This document shows positions 61,137-64,000 of a stretch of 64,000 nt of DNA, piece by piece; the stretch's first letter is position 1, and each line of letters starts with the position of its first letter. Origin of the DNA: Candidatus Zhuqueibacterota bacterium (GTDB lineage: Bacteria > Zhuqueibacterota > Zhuqueibacteria > Residuimicrobiales > Krinioviventaceae); NCBI GenBank assembly GCA_016934825.1, contig JAFGSB010000078.1:1-64000 (forward strand), given 5' to 3'. The position numbers were made by a program, and so were the translations under genes. Under the pieces are notes generated by a model. It ran no database searches. It saw only the letters and a list, made by a program, of their open reading frames with translations, and had not been told where the DNA came from.

Positions 61137-62168
61137 TCACCACAAATCATCCATACCGGGCGGAATATCAAAATGTGTTGCCCACTGGAAATGCCCCTGG
61201 CCTCCCAAAGTTGCCGCTTTATCCAATAATAACAAACGCTTATGTTCCAGTTCTTCCGAAGCCAGGTATTCAAACATATCCCTGCTGTTTTTATTTTTGG
61301 ATTTTAAGGCGGCAGAACGGTAAAAATCATAAGCCTTTTGTTCAGCGTTTATCGCGAGGTCTATCGCTTTTTCCGAAGTTAATTTATCGCTCACTTTTTG
61401 CCTGCTGATTTCTGCTGCATTTATATCCAGTTCCGGTTCCCCGCCCCCGGAAATTTTTTTATACAGATCAGACAACTGTTCAAAATGCTCCACCTCAATC
61501 GTCGCCAAATAGCTGAATTTATTGATCAAAGCATCCCTGGTCATATTTTTAGCCATACCTTCATAAAATTCCTGTGCGCCTTTTTCCCTGCTGATCGCAA
61601 CCCTTAAAGCACTCAGTGCATCCAGCTCCATATCCTCTTTAGAGGCGAATCCCGTTGATAATGCCCTGACAAAGGCCTCGTTAAAAAGTTTGAGATCGGC
61701 AGGGGTTCGGGAGGTGATCAACTGTCCGTCAATACAAACCGGTTCATCAACATATATTGCCCCGGCATTTATAACGTCATCGCGAATACCGGGATAACAG
61801 GTCAGTTTGACACCCTCGATCACTTTTGCGGATATAAATACCTGTGGTCCATGACAAATCGCCCCGATGGGCTTTCCGGTCGCCCAAAAAGATTTTACAA
61901 ATTCCAGGGCATTATGATTTAACCGTATTTGTTCCGGAGCGCCCCCTCCGGGTATATAGATGCCGTCATAATCCGATACTTTAATTTTATCTATAGTCTT
62001 GTCCGGGACAAGCGAGAATTTTCCATATTTCCCGGTAACCGGTCCGGGTTCGAGGCCGACCAGGTCGACCTGCGCTCCCTTGTCAATCAGGACATCACGG
62101 GGATTTGTCGTTTCTTCCTCATGGAACTTTGCGGCTATTAAAATAGCGACTTTTTTATCGGTGAGCAT
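61137..62168 (-). CDS. DJ-1/PfpI domain fused to a ferritin-like (rubrerythrin-type) domain
   Basis: 343 residues, cytoplasmic. Residues 1-175 are a DJ-1/PfpI domain with the nucleophile Cys105 in PIGAICHGPQVFISAK, GIYIPGGGAPEQIRL and a conserved Glu in the FHEEE stretch; closest in look to the general-stress PfpI/YhbO group. Residues about 185-325 form a four-helix ferritin-like domain with two E-x-x-H repeats: IEVEHFEQLSDLYKKI and SEELEHKRLLLLDKAA, paired with SREKGAQEFYEGMAKN and NAEQKAYDFYRSAALK. Likely handles peroxide, iron or glycated molecules. GAGGG 4 nt before the ATG. Confidence 0.85.
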   Translation of the reverse strand: MLTDKKVAILIAAKFHEEETTNPRDVLIDKGAQVDLVGLEPGPVTGKYGKFSLVPDKTIDKIKVSDYDGIYIPGGGAPEQIRLNHNALEFVKSFWATGKPIGAICHGPQVFISAKVIEGVKLTCYPGIRDDVINAGAIYVDEPVCIDGQLITSRTPADLKLFNEAFVRALSTGFASKEDMELDALSALRVAISREKGAQEFYEGMAKNMTRDALINKFSYLATIEVEHFEQLSDLYKKISGGGEPELDINAAEISRQKVSDKLTSEKAIDLAINAEQKAYDFYRSAALKSKNKNSRDMFEYLASEELEHKRLLLLDKAATLGGQGHFQWATHFDIPPGMDDLW

Positions 62169-62265
62169 TTTACCCTCTGTTTATCCGGCAATTTATTTTT
62201 TATGAATCATATTCTTACTTTTGGTATCCGGATTGAACCGGTAACGGTGATAAAACAAAAAAATT

Positions 62266-63018
62266 TTATATCTTTTTGATCTTTTCCTGATTTAAATAAT
62301 TGATTTCATCCCGTATCAACGCGGCGTGCTCATAATCTTCTCTTATTACGGCCATGTTCAACTCTTTTTCCAGCCGTTCATGTTCCGTTAATGGTTTCAC
62401 CTCATTAATTTCTTCCGCCCACTGTTTCAGGAATTCCAGTTCGAATTTTTCATCAAATTCCTTATCGGAATGTTTTTTATAAAACTTTTTAATGGAACTG
62501 ATGCCTTTATCAATATATTCTAAAGCGTCATTATACTTTGTTTCTTTTAAACAAATGGAAGCAAGCGCTCTTGTATTCATCATAATCACATAGGGTCTGT
62601 ATTGCAAAAATGTCCATATTATTTCCTCGTTGTCCGAAAATTTTTCAACAAAATCAAACACGCGTAAATTCCGGGCGGTATCTCTGGAAACCCGTATATA
62701 ATCTTCAAGTTTCATAAGAGCCAGATATCTATGATAATATTGAATTGTCTCCTGCTGTAATTTCAAACATTGGTCGGGTGTAAGAGTAAATATGTCATTT
62801 ACTGTATTACGGGCTTTTTTTTCATAATAACTCAAATAAGAGTCAAATCGTCCGGGCCTTCGTCCATCCGGCCGGCCGTCAAGTTCCATTTGCAGTATAC
62901 CTAAATCGAGTCTTAATTGAAGTTTTGGTTTCCCGTCAAGTCCTTTAATCAGCCTGACGTTTATGTCCTCGGATTTATATTTCCATTTTCTTAATATGGG
63001 ACCAATATCGTCAATCAT
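62266..63018 (-). CDS. UvrB/UvrC-motif protein
   Basis: 250 residues, cytoplasmic. Begins MIDDIGPILRKWKYKSEDIN and has a conserved N-terminal block LQLRLDLGILQMELDGRPDG, a helical middle with TPR-like pairs (about 130-190, KETKYNDALEYIDKGIS) and a C-terminal UvrB/UvrC motif ERLEKELNMAVIREDYEHAA followed by LIRDEI. In UvrB and UvrC this motif pairs the two proteins; in stand-alone proteins its role is unknown, with McsA-like protein-quality partners as one example. Start at 63018 with GGGAG 6 nt upstream. 82 bp downstream of purQ. Confidence 0.8.
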   Translation of the reverse strand: MIDDIGPILRKWKYKSEDINVRLIKGLDGKPKLQLRLDLGILQMELDGRPDGRRPGRFDSYLSYYEKKARNTVNDIFTLTPDQCLKLQQETIQYYHRYLALMKLEDYIRVSRDTARNLRVFDFVEKFSDNEEIIWTFLQYRPYVIMMNTRALASICLKETKYNDALEYIDKGISSIKKFYKKHSDKEFDEKFELEFLKQWAEEINEVKPLTEHERLEKELNMAVIREDYEHAALIRDEINYLNQEKIKKI

Positions 63019-63100
63019 GGTCATCTCCCGAAAAAAAATCCAAAAAATATATGGATTGAAATCTATAATAAAAGTCAAATTTTAAAATCATATATTCTTC

Positions 63101-63877
63101 TCAAGATAAAAAATAGTTAACCGCATTTTTAAACAATTTCAGTCCGTCGCCTTCACCGGACAATCCTTTCCGGGTCCATAATGGATTATTTGTCGGGTCC
63201 AGATGACGTTCCGGGTGCGGCATCAATCCAAGTACCCTGCCGGATGGATCGCAAATACCGGCAATGTTTTCTATTGAACCGTTTGGATTGTCAGGATACT
63301 CCGTTTTCCCGTTATGAGGGGATATATATTGAAAAACTATTTGATTATTTTCTTTTAAAGAATTTAACACCGTCTCATCGTTGGGGACAAATTTACCCTC
63401 CGCGTGAGCAACAGGGAAATATAATATCTTTTTAATATCTCGCGTAAACACACAAGGGCCGTCATTCACGTTTAAATAAATCCAGCGATCTTCAAATTTA
63501 CCGGAATCGTTATTACTTAATGTTATACTTTGTTCTGCCATAAAATCCACAACCGGAAGTAATCCTGCTTTAACCAACACTTGAAACCCATTACAAATTC
63601 CAATTATTAATTTACCATCCCGATAAAATTTGTTTAATTTTTCAGCAAGTTTGTATTTTAACTGATTGGCCAGTATTTTACCGGCGGAAATATCATCACC
63701 GTAGGTAAAACCTCCGGGGATAGCAAGTATCTGATATTGATCAAGTTTGGTATCATCGGATAATAACCTGTTCACATGCACCAAATCAGTCTGTGCGCCG
63801 GCTTTATCAAACGCAAATTTCGTTTCAAAATCACAATTCGAACCAGCGGCCCTTAACACAAGTACTTTGGGAACCAT
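63101..63877 (-). CDS. purQ: phosphoribosylformylglycinamidine synthase, glutaminase subunit
   Basis: 258 residues. Class I glutamine amidotransferase that delivers ammonia to PurL in purine synthesis. GGFTYGDDISAGKILANQ (about 55-72), nucleophile Cys in IGICNGFQVLVKAGL (about 94), FPVAHAEGKFV and the His/Glu pair in LGLMPHPERHLDPTNNP (about 222). Somewhat longer than the 220-230 residues of most small PurQ. AGGTGG lies 4 nt before the ATG. It starts 1 nt after the purL stop, so translation is coupled. Confidence 0.96.
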   Translation of the reverse strand: MVPKVLVLRAAGSNCDFETKFAFDKAGAQTDLVHVNRLLSDDTKLDQYQILAIPGGFTYGDDISAGKILANQLKYKLAEKLNKFYRDGKLIIGICNGFQVLVKAGLLPVVDFMAEQSITLSNNDSGKFEDRWIYLNVNDGPCVFTRDIKKILYFPVAHAEGKFVPNDETVLNSLKENNQIVFQYISPHNGKTEYPDNPNGSIENIAGICDPSGRVLGLMPHPERHLDPTNNPLWTRKGLSGEGDGLKLFKNAVNYFLS

Positions 63878-63878
63878 C

Positions 63879-64000
63879 TTACCACCTTAGAGTTTTTTGC
63901 CAGGATTCTTTAAGAATATAAATATCTTCATTTATCAATATATTCCCGTTACTGCCCTTTATAATAAGTTTTTGTTCACCGGTTACTTTTCCGATTTCTG
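63879..64000 (-). CDS. purL: C-terminal end of phosphoribosylformylglycinamidine synthase II
   Basis: Last 40 codons of a gene entering from the right edge. The translation EIGKVTGEQKLIIKGSNGN and the end ILKESWQKTLRW match the C-terminus of PurL (I-G-x-V-T ... L ... W-x-x-x-L), and the next gene is purQ, separated by 1 nt. PurL uses ATP and the ammonia from PurQ to convert FGAR to FGAM. Confidence 0.8.
   Translation of the reverse strand, partial: EIGKVTGEQKLIIKGSNGNILINEDIYILKESWQKTLRW

Overview
The window (about 40% G+C) comes from a Gram-negative-type bacterium. Many proteins carry signal peptides or lipoboxes, there are at least six predicted outer-membrane beta-barrels, two TonB-domain proteins and a complete Bat (aerotolerance) operon. 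The gene set (FadL/PorV-like barrels, BatA-E, two-subunit class I fumarase, NapH-like polyferredoxin with DUF362, UvrB/UvrC-motif protein, secG followed by tRNA-Leu) fits the FCB assemblage, in particular lineages of the Calditrichota/KSB1 kind. Several good promoters are TTGACA-N17-TATATT, the ordinary sigma-70 type and not the TTTG/TAnnTTTG type of Bacteroidota, which argues against Bacteroidota proper. The phylum assignment is inference.

Layout. 1-6.4 kb: edge of a membrane protein, fumarase (fumA alpha/beta), a pentapeptide-repeat protein and a succinate dehydrogenase/fumarate reductase operon (sdhA-C-D-B order), giving two adjacent TCA steps. 6.7-13.7 kb: a 1000-residue GlnD/GlnE-like double nucleotidyltransferase, an outer-membrane barrel with a CsgG/FlgT-like lipid-exposed partner, an ECF sigma factor, OsmC and a TlpA-like thioredoxin. 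14-19.4 kb: a secreted alpha/alpha-barrel protein, a DHH phosphoesterase, a three-gene HlyD / VTC polyphosphate polymerase-like / DUF4956 operon and tRNA-Asn. 19.4-27 kb: YhaM-like exonuclease, then envelope proteins (barrels, lipoproteins, TonB-like). 27-37.5 kb: Bat operon with MoxR, DUF58, two VWA proteins, three BatD-like proteins, TPR proteins and, unusually, a SurA-N-like lipoprotein. 37.7-47.5 kb: protein quality control (ClpB, DnaK, DegP/HtrA, DnaJ, GrpE, a membrane metallopeptidase). 47.6-51.6 kb: small membrane proteins, a STAS-HATPase switch protein and an acyl-CoA ligase. 51.8-55.6 kb: NapH-NapG-like polyferredoxin, DUF362 protein, TPR protein, tRNA-Leu. 55.6-58.9 kb: fba-gapA-tpiA-secG glycolysis/secretion operon. 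59-64 kb: ComF, outer-membrane barrel, DJ-1/ferritin-like fusion, UvrB/C-motif protein, purQ and the end of purL.

The most notable signal is regulatory: dnaK and grpE-dnaJ, in separate transcription units, each have a near-perfect sigma-54 (-24/-12) promoter at the same distance (70-72 nt) from the start codon, and each carries, about 100-130 bp further upstream, a shared CTGTCAA/TTGACAG palindromic motif suited to an enhancer-binding activator. No CIRCE element is seen. Other points of interest are a terminator-like hairpin whose U-run overlaps the only plausible hlyD start codon, a perfect terminator inside the 5' coding part of comF, and several domain fusions. No CRISPR array, insertion sequence, prophage or rRNA was found. 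All functional calls rest on motif recognition by eye, without database searches.
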